From: Bacteroidota bacterium
GTDB taxonomy: Bacteria; Bacteroidota; Bacteroidia; Cytophagales; Cyclobacteriaceae
Direction of reading: 5' to 3'
DNA length: 42,788 nucleotides
Assembly (NCBI GenBank): GCA_018266395.1
Contig: JAFEAM010000029.1
Location: 1-42,788 of the forward strand
A program made the translations under genes and the position numbers. The notes beneath the pieces are model-generated. The model was not told the origin of the DNA and ran no database searches. It was given only the letters and a program-made list of their open reading frames with translations. Of this stretch, positions 24,160 to 34,600 are shown piece after piece. The number at the start of each line of letters is the position of its first letter. Positions within the stretch are counted from its first letter, which is position 1.

Positions 24160-26214
24160 ATGAATCAAATCGCCAGGAAAGTCAGAACCCTGTGTTGCCT
24201 TATGGGTATCACGGTCAGCGCATTATGCCAGGTGAGCGATTCCATCGATACGCTCCGAGTAAAAATACCAACGGCAAAGAATGACACGATCAGGATGATT
24301 CTTTTGCAGCAAATGGCAACATCATTTGAGGAAATAAGCCCTGATAGTTCGATCGTTTACGCCGAAAAGGCAATAGCTATTGCGAGAAAACTTGATCTCA
24401 AACTGGAAGAGGCTTACACCATGGGTGACATGGCTTACGGATACTTAAATCTAGGTGTCTACCCCAGGTCTCTTAAAATTCTGCTGGACGCCACTGCTAT
24501 AGCTGAAAATGAAGAGAGTGAAAGAAAAATTCTGCCTGCGAAATACCCTCATACATTGGAACGTCTTAGTCGAAGTGTATCTGCCCGCCGACAGCGGCTT
24601 GATGTATTGGGGCTGATTCAACAATTCAGCGCGGTACTCTATGGCACCAATGCCGGGCAGTTTGAAAAGGCACTTTACTATTACAAACACGCCGTCCCTA
24701 CCGCCAGAGAAGCTGACAACAAAATTCTTCTCTGCAATCTTTTCATCACAATGGGACGCACATATAACACGTTAAAGAAACCCGACTCAGCTTTATTAAT
24801 TCTTCAGCAAGCCTACCAGTTCGCCAGGGAAGCGAATTATAATAAACACATGGGAAGCATTCTCCTGAACACAGGTCGTGTTTATGTGGCACTCCATGAA
24901 ATGGACAAGGCCTTTACATTTTTTAAGAGAGCCCTTACACAAAGCAGGCGGGATGAATACTTCAGAGGAGTAGTAGCTACAGATCTTGAGTTGGCAAAAA
25001 TGTACAGATTGTATGGTAAACCTGATTCGACGCTTTACCATATCAAGGATGCGGTCTCACTGGCAAAGCGGCTCAAAACTCCGGATCTAAGACTTCGGAG
25101 CTATGCCGCTATGGCTGATTTCTACAAAAAAGTTAATTCAGACAGCACAGTCAAGTACCAGGAGCTTGTCATTGACATGAATAACCAGATATTCAACTCA
25201 GGCCAGGTGCAACAGTTTCAGAATATCGATTTGGATGCCCAGCAAAGACAGCAGGAACTGAAGGCTACCGAAAAAGACTATCAAACCAGTCTCAAGTTGT
25301 ACGGGTTAATAGCAGGGCTGGTCCTCTTTCTCATGTTGGTAATTTTCCTTTGGCGAATTGGCCGTCAGCGTGAAAAAAGCAATAAAGTGCTTCAGCAACA
25401 AAAAGCCGACCTTGAGGTAGCGTTGTCTAACCTGAAGGCCGCTCAAAATCAACTGATTCAATCTGAAAAGATGGCCTCACTCGGCGAGATGACCGCTGGC
25501 ATCGCCCATGAAATTCAAAATCCGCTCAACTTCGTAAACAACTTCTCTGAAGTCAGCAACGAACTTTTGGAGGAAATGAAAGCAGAGCTCGGAAAAGGGA
25601 ACGCCACCGAAGCCAAGGCCATAGCCGATAATGTAAAACAGAACATAGAGAAAGTGCTGAATCATGGCAAGCGCGCCGATTCCATTGTTAAAAGTATGCT
25701 GCAGCATAGCAGGGCCAGCACGGGTCAGAAAGAAACTACTGATATCAATGCGTTGTGTGACGAGTATCTTCGCCTTGCTTTTCACGGGCTGCGTGCCAAG
25801 GACAAGTCATTCAGCGCGAAATTTGAAACTAACCTTGACCCTTCTATAGGACCTGCTCAGGTCGTACCCCAGGATATCGGGCGCGTACTGCTCAACCTGA
25901 TCAATAATGCGTTCTACGCTGTCACTGAAAAGCAGAAGCTTGGAATTTCCCCGTATGAACCTGTGGTTAAGGTTACAAGCAAAAAGATGCATGACAAGAT
26001 TGAGATCAGGATTATTGACAACGGCATCGGCATTCCTGCCAGGGTTGTAGAGAAGATCTTTCAGCCATTCTTTACGACCAAACCTGCCGGCCAGGGCACA
26101 GGCCTGGGATTGTCTTTGAGCTATGACATCATCACCAAAGGTCATGGGGGTGAATTGAAAGTCGAAACAAAGGAAGGCGAAGGGACCACATTCATTGTTA
26201 GCCTGCCAGTATAG
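24160..26214 (+). CDS. Transmembrane histidine kinase with periplasmic TPR sensor
   Basis: A 684-residue sensor kinase. An N-terminal signal (RTLCCLMGITVSALCQ) exports a TPR-type sensor at about 25-370 (repeats such as DSSIVYAEKAIAIARKL, PDSALLILQQAYQFA and MDKAFTFFKRAL). One membrane span at about 378-400 (LYGLIAGLVLFLMLVIFLW) leads to a coiled coil and HisKA domain, with acceptor H450 in GIAHEIQNPLNF. The HATPase domain has NLINNAFYAV, IDNGIGIP, FQPFFTTKPAG and GTGLGLSLS. The core is closely related to the other three kinases in this window. No receiver is fused and no cognate regulator is adjacent. Residues about 128-155 are unusually arginine-rich for a TPR and break the repeat pattern. 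Confidence 0.9.
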   Translation: MNQIARKVRTLCCLMGITVSALCQVSDSIDTLRVKIPTAKNDTIRMILLQQMATSFEEISPDSSIVYAEKAIAIARKLDLKLEEAYTMGDMAYGYLNLGVYPRSLKILLDATAIAENEESERKILPAKYPHTLERLSRSVSARRQRLDVLGLIQQFSAVLYGTNAGQFEKALYYYKHAVPTAREADNKILLCNLFITMGRTYNTLKKPDSALLILQQAYQFAREANYNKHMGSILLNTGRVYVALHEMDKAFTFFKRALTQSRRDEYFRGVVATDLELAKMYRLYGKPDSTLYHIKDAVSLAKRLKTPDLRLRSYAAMADFYKKVNSDSTVKYQELVIDMNNQIFNSGQVQQFQNIDLDAQQRQQELKATEKDYQTSLKLYGLIAGLVLFLMLVIFLWRIGRQREKSNKVLQQQKADLEVALSNLKAAQNQLIQSEKMASLGEMTAGIAHEIQNPLNFVNNFSEVSNELLEEMKAELGKGNATEAKAIADNVKQNIEKVLNHGKRADSIVKSMLQHSRASTGQKETTDINALCDEYLRLAFHGLRAKDKSFSAKFETNLDPSIGPAQVVPQDIGRVLLNLINNAFYAVTEKQKLGISPYEPVVKVTSKKMHDKIEIRIIDNGIGIPARVVEKIFQPFFTTKPAGQGTGLGLSLSYDIITKGHGGELKVETKEGEGTTFIVSLPV

Positions 26215-26554
26215 GCGACCGTTAAGTATCATGCTGATTTGATCAGACCACCGATCTTGGGTAGTCATTTCTTTTAATTCCAATTTTTTTGAGCGCAACT
26301 TGACAATGACCGATGGATGTTGTTCAATTTCCTGACTTGCCCACCAGCTAAATTTGGATCTAATGAAAATGACGCCCTGGCTTTTGACTTCACCTAAGCG
26401 ACTCACACATCATAACGGTGAAGGATCCTCCTTCATAATCACCCTTCCTACTGCTTGATATTTGCGACGAATTTCCTAGCTTTTAAAAATAGAGTCCGCT
26501 TGGTCCCAATAGATAGAAGGCGAACTACATCCTAACACCCCCAAACCTAGCCCC
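26215..26554. other. Intergenic region upstream of the susC-like gene
   Basis: About 340 bp with no credible gene. A long minus-strand frame covers its left part but is a continuation of antisense frame from within the kinase and resembles no family. I found no strong hairpin terminator after the kinase and no clear TAnnTTTG promoter before the SusC-like gene, although the outer-membrane operon must be transcribed from here or further upstream. Confidence 0.4.
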
Positions 26555-29518
26555 ATGGTTGGAATCAGCCATTCCTTGTTCATTTCAGGCAAAAGGATTG
26601 CAGCAATTGTCATTACTACTATACTTTATAGTAATATGGCCTTCGCCCAGTTCCCGGTAAAGGGGCGGGTGCTTTCAGCCGATGACAACACTCCCCTCCC
26701 CGGCGTAAATGTCATTCTGAAAAACAGGAGCGGATCCGGCACGGTAACTGATGTCAATGGGCAATACAGGATTTCCGTTCCCTCCGACACCTCAACCCTG
26801 GTATTTTCATTTGTGGGTTTCACATCATCTGTCGAACGTGTAGAAGGCAGGCAGATCATTGATATTTACCTGGTTCCGGAGAACACCACGCTCAATGAAA
26901 TTGTAGTAACCGGCTATGGAACCCAAACGCAAAAAGATCTGACAGGGTCGATAGCTTCCGCCAAGGAGAAGGACTTCAATAAGGGAAATTTCACTTCTCC
27001 CGATCAATTGATCCAGGGGCGGGTGGCTGGAGTTCAGATTACCAATTCAAGCGGACAACCCGGTGTAGCCGCAACGATAAAAATCAGGGGCAACTCTGTT
27101 CTCACAGGATCAGGGCTACCGCTGTTTGTGGTTGATGGAGTTCCCCTTAGCGGAGCTTCGGCCCGCCCCAATTCAGATGATGGCGATTCACCGGTAGGCA
27201 ATCCTCTGAACTTTATTAATCCCAATGACATCCTCTCTATTGATGTTCTCAAAGACGCATCAGCGACAGCGATCTACGGTTCACGAGCTGCCTATGGAGT
27301 CGTGATGATTACAACCAAGAAGGGCCAGGCAGGAGATCCTCAAATTGATGTTTCAGCCTCCGTGGGTATCTCTTCCATTCAAAACCGTGTCAAGGTACTG
27401 GATGGTGATCAATACCGTCAGGCCATACCGTACTACGGTGTTACCCCCGGCTACGACAAAGGTGCAAATGTTGACGGCCTCGGCTCCATACTGAGACAAG
27501 GCAAACAGCAGAACTATTCCATCGGAATAAGCGGAGGAAATAATGTGGGGAAATACAGATTCTCGATGGGTTATTATGACCAGGAAGGCATCCTGCTAAA
27601 ATCTGATCTGAAACGGTTCAACGCTAGTCTGGTTGCCAACATGAAATTTCTGGAAAGCAAAAGGCTTGGACTTGATGTCAACGTCATGACAAGCCAATAC
27701 CAGGAGCAACTTCCTATTATCAGGAATCAGGGTAGCCTTGTGGGCGCGGGGCTCATGTGGAATCCGACTGACTCCTTGAGAAGAAAGGACGGGTCACTGA
27801 ATATCCTCACTAATAGTGGCAATCAGAATCCACTTGCACTTTCGGAAGGATATAATGACAACTCCAAAGTGACTACCATCCTGGCCAGCCTTGCGCCACG
27901 TTATGAGTTCACGGACTGGCTGGAAGCCAAAATTCTCACCAGCATCAATTACAGCACAGGCAACCGTAGGAACTCCTTCGCAGAATGGCTGGACACGCAA
28001 AATCATGTCGGATCAGCCAGCGTCGCCAACAACGAAAACCTGACTACTCAACTGACCGGGACGCTAACCTTTCACAAGGATATCAATCCGAACCTTAATC
28101 TTAATGCTGTAGCCGGATATGAATTCATGAGGTTTACCAGTGAGGGATCATTGATAAGCGTAGTTGGGCCTGCCAATGGCTTCGGAAACTTTGGCCTGGA
28201 CTACACAAACTACCTTCAATACTCCAATGCAGGCAACAGGAACGTGTCCTCGTTTTCAAATCCCGTAACAGAACTCCAGTCCTATTTTGGAAGGGCTGTC
28301 TTCAATTTTAAGAAAAAGTATTTATTGACTGCCACATTTCGGGCAGACGGGTCATCAAAATTCGGTACTGACAACAAGTATGGATATTTCCCCTCCTTGT
28401 CCGCAGCCTGGGTAATCAGTGATGAGGAATTCTTCCAGTCCGGCCTGTTCAGTTTCCTCAAGGTTAGGGCCGGCTGGGGCAAAACAGGTAACCAGGAATT
28501 CCCTGCCGGCTCTTCCAGCACGCTTTATAGTTTCTATAACAATGGTGCCTACGGTCAGACCAATAATCCCAATCCCAATTTGAAATGGCAGGCCGACCAG
28601 CAGATCAATTTCGGAATTGACTTTGCGGTAATGAAGAAAAGATTGTCCGGTACAATTGATTTCTTTCAGAAGACAACAACTGATTTATTGTATCCCACTT
28701 ATCCCATTCAACCGGCTCCGCCCGGTACGGTTGTCACGTGGGTGAACCTTGATGGTAAAATCCAAAACAAGGGAGTCGAAGTTACCCTCAATGCCAATCT
28801 CGTAGACCAAAGCAATTTTGCATGGACACTGGGGATCAATGCGATGTTCATACAAAACAGTGTGTCCGGATTATCAGCTCCCATCTACACCGGTTATGCC
28901 ACATCAGGGGCAATGGTGCAGGTCATACAGAATGGATCGCCGATCAATACTTTCCATACAAGGAAATTTATTCGCATCGAGCCAACGATAGGTCAATCCG
29001 TGTACGAAGATGATGGCAATACCCTGTATAACTTCGGAAGCCCCAACCCGACATCTGTTCTGGGCCTCAACACCATGTTCAGATATAAACGCGCCTCTCT
29101 CACCGTAAATATGTACGGAGCGTTTGGACACTACTTGTATAACAATACCCTCAACGGCACGCTGAACGTATCTCACATTAATGCATCGCAGAATATTGCC
29201 CTCCAGGAATTCCAAAGTTCGGTAAAGGAGTCGGTCGGGAATCCAGTCCAAAGTTCATCGCGGTACATAGAGAAGGGTGACTACCTGAAAATGGGCAATG
29301 CCACATTGAGTTATAATCTGGGCAATCTCGGCAAGGGGTTCAAGCAGGCCCGTGTCTATTTCACTGCCCAAAACCTGTTTACCATAACAAAATACTCCGG
29401 GTTCAACCCGGAAGTGAATACAGACAGAAACAACAACGGCGTGCCCTCTTTGGGAATCGACAACCAGGCATACCCAGTCGCGCGGTCATTTATTTTGGGA
29501 TTTAATTTCACTCTATAA
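26555..29518 (+). CDS. SusC/RagA-type TonB-dependent outer-membrane transporter
   Basis: A 987-residue TonB-dependent receptor for import of oligosaccharides, peptides or other polymers' breakdown products. It has a signal peptide (ending NMAFAQ), a carboxypeptidase-regulatory-like domain (about 34-110: VKGRVLSADDNTPLPGVNV, DVNGQYRISV), the SusC motif NEIVVTGYGTQ near 115-125, a plug domain (LIQGRVAGVQITNSSG, LFVVDGVPL, IDVLKDASATAIYGSRAAYG) and a beta-barrel ending in FILGFNFTL with the terminal aromatic-rich strand. There is no N-terminal STN extension, so ECF sigma/anti-sigma signalling through this receptor is not expected. The SusD partner follows after 47 bp. Substrate is unknown; no carbohydrate-active enzyme is encoded nearby. 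Confidence 0.95.
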   Translation: MVGISHSLFISGKRIAAIVITTILYSNMAFAQFPVKGRVLSADDNTPLPGVNVILKNRSGSGTVTDVNGQYRISVPSDTSTLVFSFVGFTSSVERVEGRQIIDIYLVPENTTLNEIVVTGYGTQTQKDLTGSIASAKEKDFNKGNFTSPDQLIQGRVAGVQITNSSGQPGVAATIKIRGNSVLTGSGLPLFVVDGVPLSGASARPNSDDGDSPVGNPLNFINPNDILSIDVLKDASATAIYGSRAAYGVVMITTKKGQAGDPQIDVSASVGISSIQNRVKVLDGDQYRQAIPYYGVTPGYDKGANVDGLGSILRQGKQQNYSIGISGGNNVGKYRFSMGYYDQEGILLKSDLKRFNASLVANMKFLESKRLGLDVNVMTSQYQEQLPIIRNQGSLVGAGLMWNPTDSLRRKDGSLNILTNSGNQNPLALSEGYNDNSKVTTILASLAPRYEFTDWLEAKILTSINYSTGNRRNSFAEWLDTQNHVGSASVANNENLTTQLTGTLTFHKDINPNLNLNAVAGYEFMRFTSEGSLISVVGPANGFGNFGLDYTNYLQYSNAGNRNVSSFSNPVTELQSYFGRAVFNFKKKYLLTATFRADGSSKFGTDNKYGYFPSLSAAWVISDEEFFQSGLFSFLKVRAGWGKTGNQEFPAGSSSTLYSFYNNGAYGQTNNPNPNLKWQADQQINFGIDFAVMKKRLSGTIDFFQKTTTDLLYPTYPIQPAPPGTVVTWVNLDGKIQNKGVEVTLNANLVDQSNFAWTLGINAMFIQNSVSGLSAPIYTGYATSGAMVQVIQNGSPINTFHTRKFIRIEPTIGQSVYEDDGNTLYNFGSPNPTSVLGLNTMFRYKRASLTVNMYGAFGHYLYNNTLNGTLNVSHINASQNIALQEFQSSVKESVGNPVQSSSRYIEKGDYLKMGNATLSYNLGNLGKGFKQARVYFTAQNLFTITKYSGFNPEVNTDRNNNGVPSLGIDNQAYPVARSFILGFNFTL

Positions 29519-29565
29519 ACATCAAGAGCCAGGCCATGATGTCTTACTCTCATAAGAGCAATGAA

Positions 29566-31137
29566 ATGAATACAAGAAGAAACCTTGTGAGTTTGCTGAC
29601 AATTCTACTTGTTCTGGTGTCCTGTAGCGACCTGGAAGAAAAGTATGGTGGCAATCTTACCTCCGACCAGGTAGGGACTAGTGACACCAAACCCCTGTAT
29701 GACAATATTCACAGGGCTCTCCAGGGGGCATTCCAAAACCCTTTCGAAGTAATCGCCTTATCTGAAATTCCCACTGATGAATCCATGATCCCCACCCGTG
29801 CGTCAAACTGGGATGACAACGGCGTCTGGCGTCAATTGCACTTGCACAAGTGGACAGCAGATCACCAATCGGTGGTGGGTGCTTTTGTTGACCTAAGCGG
29901 TGTAGTATTCGCAGCAACAGACTATCTGCGCTATCAAAATCCGCCCGTCCTCATGGCCTCTGCAAGATTCTACCGTGCCTGGGCGATGTACTGGCTGATG
30001 GACCTTTTTGACCAGGTGCCTTACCGGGACCCCGGTGAAAGCACACTGTTGGAAGCGAGAGTACGCAAGTGGCCGGATAACCTCAACTATATTATTGATG
30101 AGGTCAACGCAGTCATGCCAACGCTGCCAGACTCAGGACCTGCATCCGCCCCAACCAAGTACGCAGCCAAAATGCTGCTGATGAAGTGCTATCTGAACAA
30201 AGCGGTATACGCCAACAGGCAATCACCCCAATTTGATACAGGCGACATGAACAAGGTGATCGCCCTTGCCGATGACATTATCAATTCGAACCAGTATTCC
30301 TTCAGCAGCAACTACTTTGACAATTTTGCTACGGACAATGACACCAGGGGCAGGGAGAACATCTTTACTGAGGAGAATGTGGGTGGCGTATTTGTTAATT
30401 CCTTGCTCATTTGGTACGTACACTTCCCGCTTCATTATAATTCCTCAGGCGGTGGTTTCAACGGGTGGGCCACCTTGTCGGACTTTTATGACAAATTCAA
30501 GGAAGGCGACATGCGCAGAGGTCAAGCCTATATCGCATCAGGAGGTCCGCCCAATCCAGGCAAACGTATCAACATGGGGTTCCTGGTTGGGCAGCAGTAT
30601 GATTTGGATACAGACGCGCCGCTGGTGGATACAGATGGAATTACTCCACTGGTTTTTACACCTGAAGTAAGAATCATAGAAACGGGAGCCAACCTGAACA
30701 TTACCGGCATAAGGCCTCAGAAATATGCCGTTGACTATCCGAATCTCTCAAGTTTTACCGTCGATAATGATTGGGTGTATTTTCGCTTCCCTGATGTCTT
30801 GCTGATGAAAGCGGAGGCTATTCTGCGGGGCGGTACCGCTACCAGTGCAGGGGCCTACGGAAGCTCAGCACTGGAACTTGTAAACAGCATTCGTACGCAT
30901 CCTTCACGAGGAACGAGTGCCCTGAGTTCAGTCGATCTGAGTGTCCTTCTTGATGAACGTGGAAGAGAACTCTGGCTGGAGTGCTGGAGAAGACAGGATT
31001 TGATACGCTTCGGCAAATTCCTTCAAGCCTTCCAGGAGAAGGACTATACCAGCGATACAAAGTATCTTGTGTTTCCAATTCCCAATCAACAGCTTTTTGT
31101 AAACAAGAACCTGGTTCAGAATACAGGATACAACTAA
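29566..31137 (+). CDS. SusD/RagB-type surface nutrient-binding lipoprotein
   Basis: A 523-residue lipoprotein forming the lid of the SusC-like transporter. The signal ends in lipobox LVSC with the lipidated cysteine at residue 20; start ATG 29566 is chosen over the upstream frame extension because it gives a normal signal. The body shows the SusD pattern of TPR-like helices (YLRYQNPPVLMASARFYRAW, YAAKMLLMKCYLNKAVYA) and the C-terminal LDERGRELWLECWRRQDLIRFGKF motif, close to the canonical ERR/E-W-E-RRxDLIRWG signature, followed by VFPIPNQQ. The stop codon shares a base with the next gene's start (TAATG), so the downstream sensor kinase belongs to the same operon. Confidence 0.95.
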   Translation: MNTRRNLVSLLTILLVLVSCSDLEEKYGGNLTSDQVGTSDTKPLYDNIHRALQGAFQNPFEVIALSEIPTDESMIPTRASNWDDNGVWRQLHLHKWTADHQSVVGAFVDLSGVVFAATDYLRYQNPPVLMASARFYRAWAMYWLMDLFDQVPYRDPGESTLLEARVRKWPDNLNYIIDEVNAVMPTLPDSGPASAPTKYAAKMLLMKCYLNKAVYANRQSPQFDTGDMNKVIALADDIINSNQYSFSSNYFDNFATDNDTRGRENIFTEENVGGVFVNSLLIWYVHFPLHYNSSGGGFNGWATLSDFYDKFKEGDMRRGQAYIASGGPPNPGKRINMGFLVGQQYDLDTDAPLVDTDGITPLVFTPEVRIIETGANLNITGIRPQKYAVDYPNLSSFTVDNDWVYFRFPDVLLMKAEAILRGGTATSAGAYGSSALELVNSIRTHPSRGTSALSSVDLSVLLDERGRELWLECWRRQDLIRFGKFLQAFQEKDYTSDTKYLVFPIPNQQLFVNKNLVQNTGYN

Positions 31138-34100
31138 TGCATTTGCTTCCACGCATCAATCGAAACAAGATCCGCCTCATCGGCTCATGCATACTCTTGT
31201 CTACACTTATTCTATTTCAACCGGTGTGCGCACAACAACTCGAATTCATTCCTGTTGAAGGCCCCAACGGAACCCCTCTTGGAAAAATAAGGAATATCAC
31301 CCAGGATCCCCAAGGATACATCTGGATGGCCGGAGAAGACAAGGGTCAAAGCGATTCCTACATTGGATGCATCTACCGATTTGATGGCGTCCGTATGAGG
31401 GCCTTCACTTACGATCCGGAAAATCCGAATTCGCTGGGCGGAACTGTGGTCAATTCGGTGTATGCAGACAATAAAGGAATCATCTGGATAGGTTTGCAAA
31501 CCGGGCTGGATCGATACGATCCAAGAACCGGAATATTTACTCACTATGTACACGACAGCAAAGACTCGACCAGCGTCAGCGGAGTTGTAACACCGATTAT
31601 AAGTGATCACCAGGGGCGGTTGTGGGTGGGCACCGGCAATGGAATTGATTTGCTTGATGAGTCAACTGGCAAATTCAAACACTACAGAAATATTCCGGGC
31701 GACCCTAAAAGCATAAGCAGCAATATTATATGGAATCTTTATGAAGACCGAAGCGGGGTACTCTGGGTTGCAACAGGCAAACCGTTCTACAACCAGGGAA
31801 AAGACTGGGAAGACGGCGGCCTCAACAGGTTGGAACCTGACGGAACCTTCACGCGGTTCAAGCATGACTCCCATGACCCTCACAGCCTGATCAGCAACAA
31901 GGTAAGGGCCATGTTCGAAGACAGCAGAGGCACATTCTGGGTTGGCACCTCAGGAGACGGATTACATACCCTGGATCGCAAGACAGGCAAATTCGTGAGA
32001 CACCTCTTTGACCCTTCCCATCAGGAAAAGCTCAGCAGACCACGATTGCGCCGCGATGATGAGTTCATCTATAACAATGACCAGGTGTCATTCATCCAGG
32101 AAGATGCAATGGGTTCCATCTGGATTGGATCAATGTGGGCGGGTATTAACCGCTATGATACGGCAACAAAGAAAATAACCCACTACGAAGGCACCCACGG
32201 TTTCCCGGATAGCAGCGGATGGAACATCTTCCAGTCAAGGGACAAGGTCCTGTGGATTACCACTCAACAAAACCACGTGTACAGGGTCGATCCGTATCGT
32301 GGGAAGATCAGAAACATCAACCTTAAGGTTCAACCTTCCGCATTTCTCAACGCGAAGGATGGCCATCTGTGGGTAGGAACATCCGAAGGGCTGCTGGTAC
32401 TTGACAAAAACATGCGGGTGCTCAGGAATTTTACTCATGACCCGGGAAATCCAACAAGTCTTTTTGGCACCGGCCTCCAACTCTTCCAGGATAGCCAAGA
32501 TACGATCTGGATCGGGGCATCGAAAGGATTCGGGTATTTTGATGTCAAGCAAGAAACCTTCTCAACTATTCGTCCTCAGGGTTATCCTACGGCACTGGAC
32601 TCAGTCCGCGTATTGGAGATCGCCAGAGACCGTGGAGGCAAACTGTGGATCTCAACATGGGGGAATGGCCTTTTCAGATATGATCCGGTGAGGAATGCCG
32701 TGCAGAATTATCTGCCTGCTGACAACAGCAACTCCATCAGTTCAAAAGATCTTACAAGACTGCATATAGACAGGTATGGGATTATGTGGGTAGGGTCAAT
32801 TGGTAAGGGCTTAAACCGTCAGGAGAATCAAGGCGAGGCTTTCAGCCATTACCTTAAGGATCATATCATTCTGTCGTTCTACGAAGATGAAAACAGGTTC
32901 CTGGTTGGAACCAACAGAGGTTTATATCAATATGACCGAACAAACGATCGATTTACACTTTTCGGCGATATGGATGAATTGAGGACTCGTATTTATGGAA
33001 TGGTCGCCGATGATCGGTTCTTATGGATCAGCACACCATCCGCTGTGGTCAGGTTGGAAAAGAACAGCATGATCGGATTCGTTTACGGACCCAGACATGG
33101 GATTGCCGGCGGATCACTGACACCTGGAAGTACGATGCACAAAACATCCGATGGAAGGGTACTCAAAGGAACCTACGATGGGTTCTTAATATTTGATCCC
33201 AGGGGAGACAATGTAAGTACGGTTTCCAGGATCATTCTTTCTGAGGTTTCAATTAACAACCACCCTGTAATGCCAACACCTGATGGACCGTTGCGGGAGC
33301 CGGTCGAAGTTGTGTCACAAATGATTCTGGCCCATGACCAGAATAATATTTCATTCAGTTTTGGATCCGATGATTACAGGACACTTAATGGGGTGAAGTA
33401 TTTCACCAGGCTCCAGGGTTATGATAATGTCTGGCGGGATGCCCAGGCATCCAAGAGCGCTTCATATTACTATGTTCCCCCGGGCAGTTATGTGTTTCAT
33501 ATCAGGATATACAATAATGATGGGGTCATGTCTGAACGATCGGTTGCGATCGAAATTCAACCCCCGTGGTGGAGGACCCTTTGGGCGTACGGTTTATATG
33601 GAATCAGCGGCCTGGGACTGATTTTTACCTTTGATCGATTTCAAAAGCGCAGGATCAGGCGAATAGAGAAAGAAAAATCACAAGCCAGGGAGTTAGCCCA
33701 GGCGAAAGAGATTGAAAAAGCCTATTCAGAACTTAAGGCAACGCAGGCACAACTGATCCAGACCGAAAAAATGGCCTCCCTCGGCGAGATGACCGCCGGC
33801 ATTGCACACGAAATTCAAAACCCACTCAACTTTGTCAACAATTTCTCCGAAGTCAGCAACGAACTGCTGGATGAGATGAAGGAGGAACTCGTTAAAGGAA
33901 ACGCCAGTGAAGCCAGTGCCATAGCCGATGACGTAAAGCAGAACATTGAAAAGGTGTTGCACCACGGCAAGCGCGCCGATGCCATCGTCAAAAGCATGCT
34001 CCAGCACAGCCGGAGCACCTCGGGTCAGAAGGAGCCCACCGACATCAACGCCCTGTGCGACGAGTACCTGCGTCTCGCCTACCACGGCCTTCGCGCCAAG

Positions 34101-34517
34101 GACAAGACGTTCAGCGCCAAATTTGAAACTGACCTTGATCCAACCATCGACAAACTCAATGTGGTGAGCCAGGATATCGGCAGAGTCATCCTCAATCTTA
34201 TTAACAATGCATTTTATGCAGTGGCAGAAAAAAAGAAACAATCCGGCGACCAACTATACGAACCACAGGTATTGGTGAGGACTAAGAGAGATGGAAATCA
34301 GATTAAGATTTCCGTAGCCGATAACGGCAATGGAATACCAACAAAAGTATTGGACAAAATATTTCAGCCCTTCTTCACCACCAAGCCCACCGGACAAGGA
34401 ACGGGCCTGGGACTCAGCCTGAGTTATGATATCATTACCAAAGGACATGGAGGCGAACTGAAAGTACAAACAAAAGAAAATGAAGGATCAACTTTTTATA
34501 TTGTGCTACCTGTGTAA
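31137..34517 (+). CDS. Beta-propeller (Reg_prop/Y_Y_Y) sensor histidine kinase coupled to SusD
   Basis: A 1126-residue sensor. The ATG at 31137 overlaps the SusD stop by one base; the frame opens earlier, at a GTG inside susD, but the chosen start gives a clean signal peptide (RLIGSCILLSTLILFQPVCAQ). Two-component propeller repeats of the form LWVGT-x-GI/GL-x-L/R-D fill about 40-710, followed by a Y_Y_Y domain (FTRLQGYDNVWR, YVPPGSYVFHIR, about 740-808), a membrane span (about 815-835), a coiled coil and HisKA with acceptor H891. HATPase motifs NLINNAFYAV, ADNGNGIP, FQPFFTTKPTG and GTGLGLSLS are intact. Classical hybrid systems of this type continue into receiver and AraC domains; this one stops after the kinase. 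It probably senses the SusC/D substrate. Confidence 0.93.
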   Translation: MHLLPRINRNKIRLIGSCILLSTLILFQPVCAQQLEFIPVEGPNGTPLGKIRNITQDPQGYIWMAGEDKGQSDSYIGCIYRFDGVRMRAFTYDPENPNSLGGTVVNSVYADNKGIIWIGLQTGLDRYDPRTGIFTHYVHDSKDSTSVSGVVTPIISDHQGRLWVGTGNGIDLLDESTGKFKHYRNIPGDPKSISSNIIWNLYEDRSGVLWVATGKPFYNQGKDWEDGGLNRLEPDGTFTRFKHDSHDPHSLISNKVRAMFEDSRGTFWVGTSGDGLHTLDRKTGKFVRHLFDPSHQEKLSRPRLRRDDEFIYNNDQVSFIQEDAMGSIWIGSMWAGINRYDTATKKITHYEGTHGFPDSSGWNIFQSRDKVLWITTQQNHVYRVDPYRGKIRNINLKVQPSAFLNAKDGHLWVGTSEGLLVLDKNMRVLRNFTHDPGNPTSLFGTGLQLFQDSQDTIWIGASKGFGYFDVKQETFSTIRPQGYPTALDSVRVLEIARDRGGKLWISTWGNGLFRYDPVRNAVQNYLPADNSNSISSKDLTRLHIDRYGIMWVGSIGKGLNRQENQGEAFSHYLKDHIILSFYEDENRFLVGTNRGLYQYDRTNDRFTLFGDMDELRTRIYGMVADDRFLWISTPSAVVRLEKNSMIGFVYGPRHGIAGGSLTPGSTMHKTSDGRVLKGTYDGFLIFDPRGDNVSTVSRIILSEVSINNHPVMPTPDGPLREPVEVVSQMILAHDQNNISFSFGSDDYRTLNGVKYFTRLQGYDNVWRDAQASKSASYYYVPPGSYVFHIRIYNNDGVMSERSVAIEIQPPWWRTLWAYGLYGISGLGLIFTFDRFQKRRIRRIEKEKSQARELAQAKEIEKAYSELKATQAQLIQTEKMASLGEMTAGIAHEIQNPLNFVNNFSEVSNELLDEMKEELVKGNASEASAIADDVKQNIEKVLHHGKRADAIVKSMLQHSRSTSGQKEPTDINALCDEYLRLAYHGLRAKDKTFSAKFETDLDPTIDKLNVVSQDIGRVILNLINNAFYAVAEKKKQSGDQLYEPQVLVRTKRDGNQIKISVADNGNGIPTKVLDKIFQPFFTTKPTGQGTGLGLSLSYDIITKGHGGELKVQTKENEGSTFYIVLPV

Positions 34518-34600
34518 GTAGCTGTCATGTTTGAGGTGTAAGAAAATAGGATGTAACTAAAAGAAACGTTGAAAGCCTGTATGTGATTAATCTGTAACAG

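Noticed and set aside
25807..26406. Minus-strand frame overlapping the end of the TPR kinase and the following intergenic region
   Set aside because: Most of it is antisense to conserved kinase motifs; the intergenic remainder does not resemble a known protein, so it is treated as chance.
30981..31136. Upstream extension of the propeller kinase into susD
   Set aside because: It would need a GTG start within susD and would bury the signal peptide; the ATG at 31137 is clearly better.
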